NCBI RefSeq assembly: GCF_036013745.1
Contig: NZ_CP107880.1
Span: forward strand, 9,300,001-9,364,000
Length of the DNA stretch: 64,000 bases
From: Streptomyces sp. NBC_00483
GTDB lineage: Bacteria > Actinomycetota > Actinomycetes > Streptomycetales > Streptomycetaceae
Direction: 5' to 3'
Position numbers and translations under genes: made by a program. The notes beneath the pieces are model-generated. The model was not told the DNA's origin, ran no database searches, and was given only the letters and a program-made list of their open reading frames with translations. The first letter of the stretch is position 1; each line of letters starts with the position of its first letter. Of this stretch, positions 25,501-33,389 are shown in pieces.

Positions 25501-26370
25501 TTACGTGGCCGGGGGCCGGTTGGCGTCGAGTTCCGTCAGCCGGGTCACCAGGAGAGCGGCCTCCTCGGGGTCCATGCGGATGTCGAAGACGTCGTCGAGC
25601 AGCTTGGGCACCTCGCGCGGTGGCACGGTCTCCGTCACCGGATCCTGCCCCGGCCGGTGGGTCGTCCAGGCCAGCGCGTCGAGCGTGTCGTACCGGTCCG
25701 TGCGCAGACGCTGGATGTACGGGCGGGTGACGAAGGGGGAGCGCTCGTGCGTGGACACGAAGTGGTTACCGACCGCGTAGTCGATGGGGTACTGCGGGTC
25801 CTCGGTGAACACCTGCCGCACCGTCCAGCCCTCCGGTCCCTCCGGGCCGTCCCCACGCTGGTGCACCGCCCAGCCCTCCGAACCGTGGGTGATGACCTGC
25901 CGGCGCAGCAGGTACGGCCACGGTCCGCCCTCGCTGCGGGCGCCGTCGACCAGCTCGATGGGCTCCAACGGGCTGGCGCCGAAGCCGATGTCGACCAGCC
26001 ACCGCCCGCCGTCCAGGTCCACGATCAGCATCGCGTGGGTCAGCGGGCGGGGTGTGCTGGAGTCCGCCCCGAGCTGCACGCGCGCGGAGACGGCGGTGAA
26101 ACGGAACCCGAGCGCCTCCAGTGCGGCGGCGAACAGCACGGTGTGCTCGTAGCAGTAGCCGCCCCGGCCCCTGCGCACCAGCTTGTCCTGGACCGACGGC
26201 ACGTCGATCCGCACCTCGCGGTACAGGAACGAGTCGTACGTGTCCCACCGCAGGGTCAGCACATGTGCGCGCTGCAGGGCCCCCAGTGTCTCGAGGGTGG
26301 GCGCACGGTCGCCCTCGTACCCGAGGCGGGTGAGATAGGCGTCCAGGTCGAGTTGCTCGCTGCTCCACAT
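25501..26370 (-). CDS. Arylamine N-acetyltransferase
   Basis: Cytosolic acetyl-CoA-dependent transferase of 289 aa, standard NAT length. The catalytic triad is present: Cys73 in RGGYCYEH, His112 in THAMLIVDL and Asp127 in WLVDIGFG. The N-terminal LDLDAYLTRLGYEG is typical. Bacterial NATs acetylate arylamines/hydrazines; in actinomycetes related enzymes close ansamycin macrolactams, but no such cluster is here. Single gene, same strand as the next dehydrogenase. Confidence 0.95.
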   Translation of the reverse strand: MWSSEQLDLDAYLTRLGYEGDRAPTLETLGALQRAHVLTLRWDTYDSFLYREVRIDVPSVQDKLVRRGRGGYCYEHTVLFAAALEALGFRFTAVSARVQLGADSSTPRPLTHAMLIVDLDGGRWLVDIGFGASPLEPIELVDGARSEGGPWPYLLRRQVITHGSEGWAVHQRGDGPEGPEGWTVRQVFTEDPQYPIDYAVGNHFVSTHERSPFVTRPYIQRLRTDRYDTLDALAWTTHRPGQDPVTETVPPREVPKLLDDVFDIRMDPEEAALLVTRLTELDANRPPAT

Positions 26371-26461
26371 GTGGGGGTCAACCTCGGCGGGCTCGGCGGC
26401 TATTCCGGGCGGCTCACCCGATCGGGCCCGGCCGGGCGCACCCCGACCGCGACCGGCCGGT

Positions 26462-27451
26462 TCACGCCTTCAGCATCCGCTCGCTCAGCTCCCACAGCCG
26501 CCGCGCGGATGCGGGGTCGAGGGAGTGGGACATGGCGTCGGCCGGGATGCTGTCGGCCGTCAACGGCCGCTCCTCGTCGTCCAGCGGCGCGATGTCGCTG
26601 TCCTTGAGGTAGACACCGCCGATGTTCGCGAGCGCCGGGTGCGCGGCGCCGAACACGATCGTCGCCGCGCCCTGCGCCGCGGTCTTCTTGCCGCGGACGG
26701 GGTCGATGATCGGTCGGCCCTGTTCGTCGATCAGCCCCTCGGCGCGCAGGGCCTCCTCGCCCGCCGCACTGTTCAGCGCGGTGCCGACGACGACGCCGGG
26801 GTGGGCGGAGTAGGCGCGGATGCCATCGGTGGCGTGGCGGTGGTCGAGTTCGACGCCGAACAGGACGTTGGCGCACTTCGACTGAGCGTACGCAAGGCCC
26901 GAACTGTAGTCGCCCGCCCCGAAGTTGACGTCGTCCCAGCGGATGCCGGACATGCGGTGGGCGCCGGAGCTCACGTTGATGACGCGGGCTCCGTGGGCGG
27001 CGCGCAGGGCGGGCAGCAGGTCGAGGGTGAGCTGGAAGTGGCCCAGGTGGTTGACGGCGAACTGCAGCTCGTAGCCGCGCCCTTCGACTTCGCGGGTCGC
27101 GGGGGCGGCCACGCCTGCGCAGTTGACGAGGATGTGCAGGGGGCGGCCCGTGGCGTTCCACCGGTCGGCGAAGGCGGTGACGGAGGCCGGGTCGGCCAGG
27201 TCCAGGCGCCCGGTGTCCACCTCTTTGATGCCGGCCGAGGCCAGTGCGTCCGCCGCGTGCTGCGGGTCGCGGGCGGCGACGGTGACAGAGGCGCCCCTGG
27301 CGGCGAGCGCGCGGGTGACCTCTCGTCCGATGCCGGCGTGGCCGCCGGTGACGACGGCGTACTTGCCGGTCAGGTCGACGTCGGCGAGGACGTCGTCAGC
27401 CGTCGACGCGGGCGTGAATCCGGAGCCGATGGGTCGCTGCTTGGTGGTCAT
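26462..27451 (-). CDS. Short-chain dehydrogenase, retinol-dehydrogenase-like
   Basis: The 329-aa SDR has VVTGGHAGIGREVTRALAA (cofactor site), DLADPASV, NCAGVAAP (NNAG-like), SSGAH and the catalytic YAQSK, with ISAHPGVV-type sequence SAHPGVVVGTAL after it. The length and YxQSK match the WW-oxidoreductase/retinol dehydrogenase-like bacterial group. The divergent TetR gene and a palindrome between them suggest inducible control by a lipophilic or aromatic ligand. Confidence 0.92.
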   Translation of the reverse strand: MTTKQRPIGSGFTPASTADDVLADVDLTGKYAVVTGGHAGIGREVTRALAARGASVTVAARDPQHAADALASAGIKEVDTGRLDLADPASVTAFADRWNATGRPLHILVNCAGVAAPATREVEGRGYELQFAVNHLGHFQLTLDLLPALRAAHGARVINVSSGAHRMSGIRWDDVNFGAGDYSSGLAYAQSKCANVLFGVELDHRHATDGIRAYSAHPGVVVGTALNSAAGEEALRAEGLIDEQGRPIIDPVRGKKTAAQGAATIVFGAAHPALANIGGVYLKDSDIAPLDDEERPLTADSIPADAMSHSLDPASARRLWELSERMLKA

Positions 27452-27511
27452 GAGACATGTCCTCTCGCGGTGAGGCGTGTGTCGACCGTGATGTGGTCGC
27501 CGCCCACTTTC

Positions 27512-27550
27512 CGGAACGTTGCTCCGTTTAGCTTACGGAGCGCTGTTCCG
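27512..27550. promoter_or_regulatory. Palindromic operator between SDR and TetR genes
   Basis: CGGAACGTTGCTCCGT (27512-27527) and ACGGAGCGCTGTTCCG (27535-27550) are inverted repeats matching at 13 of 16 positions with a 7-bp spacer, placed between two divergent starts. It is the only strong dyad in the gap and the likely TetR site. Confidence 0.72.
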
Positions 27551-27603
27551 TTTCTGCAAGCGCAGTAGGGTTCGCTGTGACGATCAGTCCTCGGGAGGAA
27601 AGC

Positions 27604-28194
27604 GTGGAAACCACGGAAGGCCAGGTCGGGGGAGCCGGCCGCGGCAAGCGGGCCGACGCGGCGCGCAATCAGGAGAAGCTGCTCGCCGCGGCCGCCCGAG
27701 TGTTCGTGACCTCTGGCGTCGACGCACCGGTGCGGCAGATCGCGGCCGAGGCCGGCGTCGGCATGGGCACGATCTACCGGCACTTCCCGACCCGTGCGGA
27801 GCTCGTGGTCGCGGTCTTCCGTCATCAGGTCGAGGAGTGCGCGGAGGCGGGCCCGCGGCTGCTGGCCGAGGCGGGGTCCCCGTTCGAGGCGCTGCGTGCG
27901 TGGGTCGACCTGTTCGTGGACTTCCTGGTCACCAAGCACGGCCTGGCCAACACGCTGGAGCCGGGCAACAGTGGTTTCGCCGCGCTGCACTCGTACTTCA
28001 TCGATCGTCTGATGCCCGTCGCCGAGCGGCTGCTGGACGCCGCCGTCGAGGCCGGCGAGATCCGGTCCGGTGTGCGGCCCTACGAGCTCCTGCGCGGCAT
28101 CGGCAACCTCTGCATCGGTCACGAGAGCGACACCGATTACGATCCGCGTCGGTTGATCGATCTGCTGCTGCGGGGGCTTCAGCAGCCGCGCTGA
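27604..28194 (+). CDS. TetR-family repressor
   Basis: The 196-aa regulator has the TetR helix-turn-helix: AARNQEKLLAAAARVFVTSG, VRQIAAEAGVGMGTIYRHFPTRAELV, followed by a helical ligand domain. The GTG at 27604 sits five bases after GGGAGGA; a GTG at 27577 lacks such a site. Divergent from the dehydrogenase gene, with a 39-bp dyad between; it should repress both. Confidence 0.92.
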   Translation: METTEGQVGGAGRGKRADAARNQEKLLAAAARVFVTSGVDAPVRQIAAEAGVGMGTIYRHFPTRAELVVAVFRHQVEECAEAGPRLLAEAGSPFEALRAWVDLFVDFLVTKHGLANTLEPGNSGFAALHSYFIDRLMPVAERLLDAAVEAGEIRSGVRPYELLRGIGNLCIGHESDTDYDPRRLIDLLLRGLQQPR

Positions 28195-28358
28195 GTCGGT
28201 CTGCTGGGGGGCCGGCGGGGCCCGGCGTGGATGCTGCGGGATTACGCCGAGGTCGTCGCCGGGGGCGTTCGCTGGGGGGAGTGCCTTCGCTCGCCCGCAG
28301 GTGTGACCCGCAGGCGCGCCGCCCGCTCCGGGTGGCACCCGCAACGAACACTGGCGGC

Positions 28359-28976
28359 ATGATTCTGCGCCTCACCTCCACGCGGCTCGTGCAGCGTGCC
28401 GCTCTGGTCGCCGCCACCGCGCTGACGACCGCCCTGTCCGCCGGGCTCGTCGCCGTTCCCACCGCGTCGGCCGCGTCGCCCGCCCACTGCGCCGGCTCCT
28501 GCGGCGGCCCGGCCGTCGTGGCCCCGCTGTCCCAGGAGCCGCCCGCCGTCGGCGCGTGTACGAGCCCGGAACCCGTGGTGTGCGAGATTCGCCGCTCCAC
28601 GCCCGACGAGCGGGTGGAGCAGCGCGACATCCGTATGAGGTACCTCGACCTCATCGGCGACATGGACCACGTACGGTGCACGATGCGCGCCGAGGGGCGC
28701 AGCCCCGAGGAGATCGCCCGCCGGCTCGTCGACATGCGCAACGACGCCAAGGAGATCACCCGCGCCGGGATGACACCGGAGGAGGTCCGGGTCCTCGAAG
28801 CGCGCAACATGGTGAAGTACGGCAACCCTCTCGGCCCCACCGCCGACCAGCTCTACGCCAAGTACGACTCCTGGGGGAAGGTCGCCGACGCCGCCACCCG
28901 CACCAGCCGGGCCGTCGACGGCGAACTTGGGCTGGCGTACCTCCCCTGTCCCTGCGATGTGCCCGCCGCGGCCTGA
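28359..28976 (+). CDS. Secreted protein of unknown function
   Basis: I do not recognise the family. The 205-aa product has a Sec signal (basic MILRLTSTRLVQR, hydrophobic AALVAATALTTALSAGLVAV, cleavage near TASAAS). The mature part has Cys in HCAGSCGG, GACTSPEPVVCEI, HVRCTM and a terminal CPCDVPA, so disulfides are likely. The middle (MRYLDLIGDMDHVRCTM; IARRLVDMRNDAKEIT) is helical and charged. It follows the TetR gene by 164 bp; no obvious partner. Confidence 0.7.
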   Translation: MILRLTSTRLVQRAALVAATALTTALSAGLVAVPTASAASPAHCAGSCGGPAVVAPLSQEPPAVGACTSPEPVVCEIRRSTPDERVEQRDIRMRYLDLIGDMDHVRCTMRAEGRSPEEIARRLVDMRNDAKEITRAGMTPEEVRVLEARNMVKYGNPLGPTADQLYAKYDSWGKVADAATRTSRAVDGELGLAYLPCPCDVPAAA

Positions 28977-29080
28977 CCCCGTCGGGACCCGGTGGGCCGT
29001 GCGGTCAACTTCCTGTCGAGGCACGGTAATTGGTTCGCCCTGCGCTCAACTGCCCCCCAGGTCCCGGTGATTGACCCGCG

Positions 29081-29536
29081 TCACTGCCCCGCTTCGCCGT
29101 CCGCCGTGCAGGTTGCTGGTGGCTCGGCGGCGCCCTCGCCGTCGTGGGCGGGCGGTGGCCAGACGGGGCGGTGGTGTCGGGGCAGAACCTTCAGGGCCTG
29201 GCTCACGGTGGAGTGGGACGGCAGCAGTTCGTTGCTGGCGGTCTGGACGAGTAGATCGGACAGGCGGCGTCCGGGCCCGGCCAGCAGGAGCATCCCCTCG
29301 CGGCGCTGCAACAGCCAGCGGGCGGCGAGCAGGCAGTTGAGGCCGCGCGAGTCGCAGAACGTGAGTGCCGTGACGTCCAGCACCAGGTGCCGGTGCCCGG
29401 ACAGCACAAGGGATCCGATCGCCCGGAGGAAGAACTGCTCGCAGTTCTGGTCGAGTTCTCCGCTCACGCGCAGCACGGCACAGTGCTCGCACCGCGCCAG
29501 CTCGGTGACGGACAGGCGACCGGCCTGCGTGGACAT
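29081..29536 (-). CDS. STAS-domain anti-sigma-factor antagonist
   Basis: The 151-aa cytosolic protein has a STAS fold: AVLRVSGELDQNCEQFFLRAI, HLVLDVTALTFCDSRGLNCLLAAR with the phosphorylatable Ser in CDSRGL, and GRRLSDLLVQTASNEL. When dephosphorylated, such proteins bind anti-sigma kinases and free the sigma factor. A His/Pro-rich C-terminal tail is extra. The ATG at 29536 follows AGGAGG. Divergent from the SigB-type sigma gene, its likely pathway partner. Confidence 0.9.
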   Translation of the reverse strand: MSTQAGRLSVTELARCEHCAVLRVSGELDQNCEQFFLRAIGSLVLSGHRHLVLDVTALTFCDSRGLNCLLAARWLLQRREGMLLLAGPGRRLSDLLVQTASNELLPSHSTVSQALKVLPRHHRPVWPPPAHDGEGAAEPPATCTADGEAGQ

Positions 29537-29677
29537 CGTGCCTCCTGCGAGTCGTACGGATACGACGCTGATTTCTTCGGTTGCCCCGGACCTTCCCGCG
29601 TACGCGCAGCAGTACATCAATCAGCGCAGTGTTTCCGTAGACCTGCGTCACATGTGTGACGGAGCGTCAAGTTGCAG

Positions 29678-29702
29678 GTGTGTAACGGGAGGTGGTGGGT
29701 AG
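29678..29702 (+). promoter_or_regulatory. Possible stress-sigma promoter of the sigma gene
   Basis: GTGT (29678-29681), a 15-bp spacer and GGGTAG (29697-29702) resemble the GNNT-N14-16-GGGTAY promoter used by streptomycete SigB-type sigma factors, 59 bp before the sigma ATG. The last base deviates. It would make the sigma gene autoregulated. Confidence 0.35.
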
Positions 29703-29761
29703 GGGCCGTGGACGCCGCACTCCCGGCGGGGGAGTGCCTTCCGCACGAGGGAGCGACGAAG

Positions 29762-30640
29762 ATGACCCAGGCCGCCGGTTCAGCGATCGAGCGCCCCGAT
29801 TCGCCCGAACGACATACCACCGGTCTCGGGGGTGCGGCCCCGGCGGCCGACGCTCCGGGCCTTCCGTCACTGTCCGACACGGGGGGACTCACTGCGGCGG
29901 ACATCCGCGAGCTGTCCAAGTCGCTGTTCGCCCGGCTGGGTGAACTCGAGGAGGGCACCCATGAGTACGCCTACGTACGGAACAATCTCGTCGAGCTCAA
30001 CCTGAACCTCGTGCACTACGCCGCCCGGCGGCTGCGGACTCGGAGTGACAGCTACGAGGACGTCGTGCAGGTCGGCACCATCGGTCTGATCAAGGCCATC
30101 GACCGCTTCGACCTGTGCCGTGGAGTGGAGTTCACCAGCTTCGCCCTGCCCACCGTCATGGGCGAGATCAAGCGCTTCTTCCGCGACACCACGTGGGCCG
30201 TGCACGTTCCCCGCAGGTTGCAGGAGCTCAGCCACCACCTCGACCGGGCGAACACCCGCCTGGAGCAGGTCAACGGCCACGCGCCCACCGTCGCGGAACT
30301 CGCCGCCGACCTCGGCCTGGAGGAGGACGAGGTCGCCGAGGGGCTGACCGCCTCCGCCGGCTGTACCGCCGCCTCGCTCGACTGGTCGACCGACGCCGAC
30401 GACACGCCGGCCGACCATATCGGCTGCCACGACCCGGAGTTGGCGAAGGCCGAGAACCTTCAGGCCCTCAAGCCCCTGATCGCCGCCCTCTCGGATCGGG
30501 AACGCACACTCCTCGCGATGCGGTTCGTCGACGAGATGACGCAGGCCGAGATCGGACGCGAACTGGGCGTCTCGCAGATGCAGGTCTCCCGCCTCCTCAC
30601 ACGTGTCCTGGACCGGCTGCGCGCGCGGCTCGGCGAGTAG
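29762..30640 (+). CDS. RNA polymerase sigma factor, SigB/SigF/SigG group
   Basis: The 292-aa sigma-70 group 3 factor has region 2 (YVRNNLVELNLNLVHYAARR; DVVQVGTIGLIKAIDRFD; EFTSFALPTVMGEIKRFFRD), region 3 (VHVPRRLQELSHHL) and region 4 (LSDRERTLLAMRF; EMTQAEIGRELGVSQMQVSRLL). This is the stress/development SigB class of streptomycetes. Start at ATG 29762; an earlier ATG (29672) overlaps the candidate promoter. No anti-sigma gene is adjacent; the divergent STAS protein is the only partner nearby. Confidence 0.94.
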   Translation: MTQAAGSAIERPDSPERHTTGLGGAAPAADAPGLPSLSDTGGLTAADIRELSKSLFARLGELEEGTHEYAYVRNNLVELNLNLVHYAARRLRTRSDSYEDVVQVGTIGLIKAIDRFDLCRGVEFTSFALPTVMGEIKRFFRDTTWAVHVPRRLQELSHHLDRANTRLEQVNGHAPTVAELAADLGLEEDEVAEGLTASAGCTAASLDWSTDADDTPADHIGCHDPELAKAENLQALKPLIAALSDRERTLLAMRFVDEMTQAEIGRELGVSQMQVSRLLTRVLDRLRARLGE

Positions 30641-30663
30641 GGCGCTCCACCGGGCGGGCCGCC

Positions 30664-31410
30664 TCAGGACGCGACGGCGGGGGCCCGCCGGTGCCCGCCC
30701 GGACGCGCCCCGGCGGGCTGTAGGACCAGGTCACAGGTGTCGAGCAAGGATTGCTTCCGACGTGTGCTGGCCGTCTGTAGCCACGCCAGAGCGTCACCGA
30801 CGGGGCAGTCCTCGCGCTCGGCCACGTAACCGGCGGCCCGGTGGATCCGTTCCCAGCGGGCCGCGCGGGTGTCGGTGGCCCAGACCGGCTGGGGACCCGC
30901 GGGGTCCGCGTGCGCGGGGCGCCAGCGCAGCAGTTCCTCGCGTGCGACATCGGCGGCCCGTTCGGCCTCGGTGATGTGCGCCGCGGGCAGCTGGGTGGGC
31001 CGGGTGAAGTAGAGGCAGATCACCCCGACCGGCCGGAACTCGCGGTGCAGCGCCAGCGCCAGGACGTGTCGCACCCCGGGCAGATCGTCGGACCAGTCCG
31101 GCACGTGCGAGCGGTCGCCGTCGCCGCCGCGTACCTCGGGGACGAAGACGGTCCGTGCCTCCAACGCGGCACTGACCGAGGGCCCGTCGGCGTGCGCGAA
31201 CTGGGCGGCTTCGGCCCGCAGAGCGCATTCGTCGCTGGCGTACAGCAACTGCCACTGTTCGAGGCAGGGGAACAGGGACATCGTCGCGTGCTGCGCACCC
31301 AGTGACCGGGTGAACGCCGTGCACAGCCGTATCGGCAGGGCACGCCGCCCCACGGCCGCCGCGAGCGACACATCATGAACGACCGACGGGCCATCTTCCA
31401 ACATGCACAT
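30664..31410 (-). CDS. GAF-ANTAR putative RNA-binding antiterminator
   Basis: The 248-aa protein has a GAF-like sensory domain (HDVSLAAAVGRRALPIRLCTAF; LLYASDECALRAEAAQFAH; HVLALALHREFRPVGVICLYF) and a C-terminal ANTAR helix set (RIHRAAGYVAEREDCPVGDALAWLQT; RKQSLLDTCDLVL). ANTAR domains bind paired RNA hexaloops and stop termination. The ATG at 31410 follows AAGGGA; a GTG one codon earlier is possible. Convergent with the sigma gene. Confidence 0.84.
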   Translation of the reverse strand: MCMLEDGPSVVHDVSLAAAVGRRALPIRLCTAFTRSLGAQHATMSLFPCLEQWQLLYASDECALRAEAAQFAHADGPSVSAALEARTVFVPEVRGGDGDRSHVPDWSDDLPGVRHVLALALHREFRPVGVICLYFTRPTQLPAAHITEAERAADVAREELLRWRPAHADPAGPQPVWATDTRAARWERIHRAAGYVAEREDCPVGDALAWLQTASTRRKQSLLDTCDLVLQPAGARPGGHRRAPAVAS

Positions 31411-31641
31411 CACATCCCTTCCGGACGGGCTCGGCCCCTCCGGTGAGCTACCTCCGATCCGGCGGGACTTGCTCGCCGTGACGAAGCGGTGGGACTCCGT
31501 CTACCACCCGCACACCGCTCTCACGCATCCGATCTGCCCACACGCCCATCTCGTTCGGGCGGGCCCGTACTTGTGTGCGGGTGACGGTGATCGGCCACCC
31601 CATCGGACGAGTGTCCTGCTCCCTGCGAGGGGCAGCCGAAC

Positions 31642-32040
31642 ATGATGAGACTGGTCGAAGACGTGGAACGGACGATGGAGCGCTGGACGGACACGATGTG
31701 GGCCCGGCTGCTCCCGCCCCGGCGCAAGCGGGGCGAGGTGGTGTCGATACTCCGCCGGCACTGCGACGACCGGGCGCTGATCCTGGGACGCCGGCGCGTA
31801 CTGGTCCCCAACGCCTTCGTCGTCGAACTGCCCCCACCGGTCCACCTCCAACTCGCCGCCCACAGCGGCGACGTGAGCCGCCACCTGGCCGTCCAGGTCC
31901 GCCGCCACGCCGCGGAGTCGGGATACACCTTCGCGGGCCCCGTCGCCGTCCACCTGGAACCCTCAACGAGCACCACCCTCGGCCGCTTCCGCGTCCACAG
32001 CCGCATCGCACCGATCCCGGCGCGCCGCCGGGGCGAGTGA
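31642..32040 (+). CDS. Free-standing FhaA N-terminal (DUF3662-type) domain protein
   Basis: The 132-aa product looks like the first ~120 residues of FhaA (VEDVERTMERWTDTMWARL; RRRVLVPNAFVVELPPPVHLQLAAHSGDVSRHLAVQVRRHAAESGYTF; GRFRVHSRI), which in mycobacteria and streptomycetes is followed by a phosphothreonine-binding FHA domain. Here translation stops before any FHA domain, and no FHA-coding sequence follows. It may bind the same partners without phospho-control. Divergent from the GAF-ANTAR gene. Confidence 0.75.
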   Translation: MMRLVEDVERTMERWTDTMWARLLPPRRKRGEVVSILRRHCDDRALILGRRRVLVPNAFVVELPPPVHLQLAAHSGDVSRHLAVQVRRHAAESGYTFAGPVAVHLEPSTSTTLGRFRVHSRIAPIPARRRGE

Positions 32041-32195
32041 GCGGGTCGTCGTGCAGAGGCGCATGGCAAGGATCTCCTGAGGGTTTCTGGCCGAACCCCG
32101 CCGTCCACGCGCACCATGTCACCAACCGCCCGTCGGCAAGGGGAGTTGGTGAAGGCGTGAGTCGTTATGGGCATGGTCGCGCGGAGAGGTGCCGG

Positions 32196-33389
32196 ATGGG
32201 GGCCGGCGTCGCGCTGGCTGTCGTCGCGGTGAGCACGTTGTTGTCGATGAGTGTGTGGTTCTCCGCGTCGTTCGTGCTGCCGCAGTTGAAGGAGGAGTGG
32301 GGGCTGAGTCCGGGGTCCGGGGCGTTGTTGACTGTCGCCGTGCAACTCGGGTTCGTCGTGGGGGCGGTGTCGTCGGCGATGTCCGGGCTGGCCGACCGGG
32401 TGGCGAATCGTTTTCTGATGTGTGGTGGTGCGGTGGGTGCCGCGGCCGCCAATGGTGGGGTGCTGCTCGCAGACGGGCTGTGGTCGGCTGTTGTGCTGCG
32501 GCTGGTCACCGGGTTCTTCCTCGCGGCGGTGTATCCGCCCGCGCTCAAGGAGACCGCGACGTGGTTCCGCGCCGGGCGGGGCAAGGCGCTGGGAGTCATG
32601 ATCGGCGCGCTCACCGTCGGCTCGGCGCTGCCCCATGCCGTGAACGCCGCGGGAGGCGTGGACTGGCATCTCGTCATCGCGGTGACATCCCTGATGGGCG
32701 CGTGCGGGGGCGTGCTCGTCCTTTCCCTGCGGTGGCCCGGTCCCTACCCGTTCCCGCGGCGCCGGGTCACCGTCGGGGGCGCCCTGCGGTCGCTGCGCAA
32801 CCGCGATGTCGTGCTCGCCGACCTCGGGTACGTGGGGCACATGTGGGAGCTGTACGCGATGTGGGGCACGGTGGCGTCGCTGCTGGCGAGTGTGCCGGTG
32901 GTGGAGGGATCGGGGCGGACCGATGCGCTTGCCTCCACCATCGCCTTTGTGTGCATCGGAGTTGGCGCGTTCGGGTGCCTCCTGGGTGGAGTGCTCGGGG
33001 ACCGGTGGGGGCGTGCCTCCGCGGCGCGCATCTGCCTCGTCTGTTCCGGTGGGGCCGCGCTGCTGCTCGCTGTTGGTGTCGATGCGATGCCGTCGGGCCT
33101 CGTCATCGCGGTGTGTGTCTTCTGGGGGTTCTGGGTGGTGGCCGACTCCGCCCAGTTCTCGGCGCTGGTCACCGAACGGGCCGACCCCGACTACGTAGGC
33201 GGGGCCCTGTCGTTGCAGCTTGCGCTCGGCTACTCGACCACCGCGGTCACGCTGTGGGGCGTGCCTGTGCTGGTCGAGCACACGTCGTGGCGGGTCGCGC
33301 TGCTGGTGCTCGTGGTGGGGCCCGTCGTGGGTGTGGTGGCCATGAGCCGGTCGATCGTCAGGGATCGGCGTGCGGCGGCGGTGGCTTGA
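32196..33389 (+). CDS. Major facilitator superfamily transporter
   Basis: The 397-aa membrane protein has about 12 hydrophobic segments, the motif-A-like GLADRVANRFLMCGG, and a second-half GDRWGRASAARICLV. Substrate unknown; FVLPQLKEEWGLSPGSGALLT resembles nitrate/oxalate-type or general MFS proteins. The ATG at 32196 follows GGAGAGG; codons between it and a GTG at 32157 have low third-position GC, so the longer form is less likely. Its 3' end overlaps the convergent metallopeptidase gene by 32 nt. Confidence 0.87.
   Translation: MGAGVALAVVAVSTLLSMSVWFSASFVLPQLKEEWGLSPGSGALLTVAVQLGFVVGAVSSAMSGLADRVANRFLMCGGAVGAAAANGGVLLADGLWSAVVLRLVTGFFLAAVYPPALKETATWFRAGRGKALGVMIGALTVGSALPHAVNAAGGVDWHLVIAVTSLMGACGGVLVLSLRWPGPYPFPRRRVTVGGALRSLRNRDVVLADLGYVGHMWELYAMWGTVASLLASVPVVEGSGRTDALASTIAFVCIGVGAFGCLLGGVLGDRWGRASAARICLVCSGGAALLLAVGVDAMPSGLVIAVCVFWGFWVVADSAQFSALVTERADPDYVGGALSLQLALGYSTTAVTLWGVPVLVEHTSWRVALLVLVVGPVVGVVAMSRSIVRDRRAAAVA

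Noticed and set aside
24849..26370. Toxin-immunity pair (SUKH-4 protein with neighbour)
   Set aside because: The neighbour on the same strand is a complete arylamine N-acetyltransferase with an intact catalytic triad, not a toxin.
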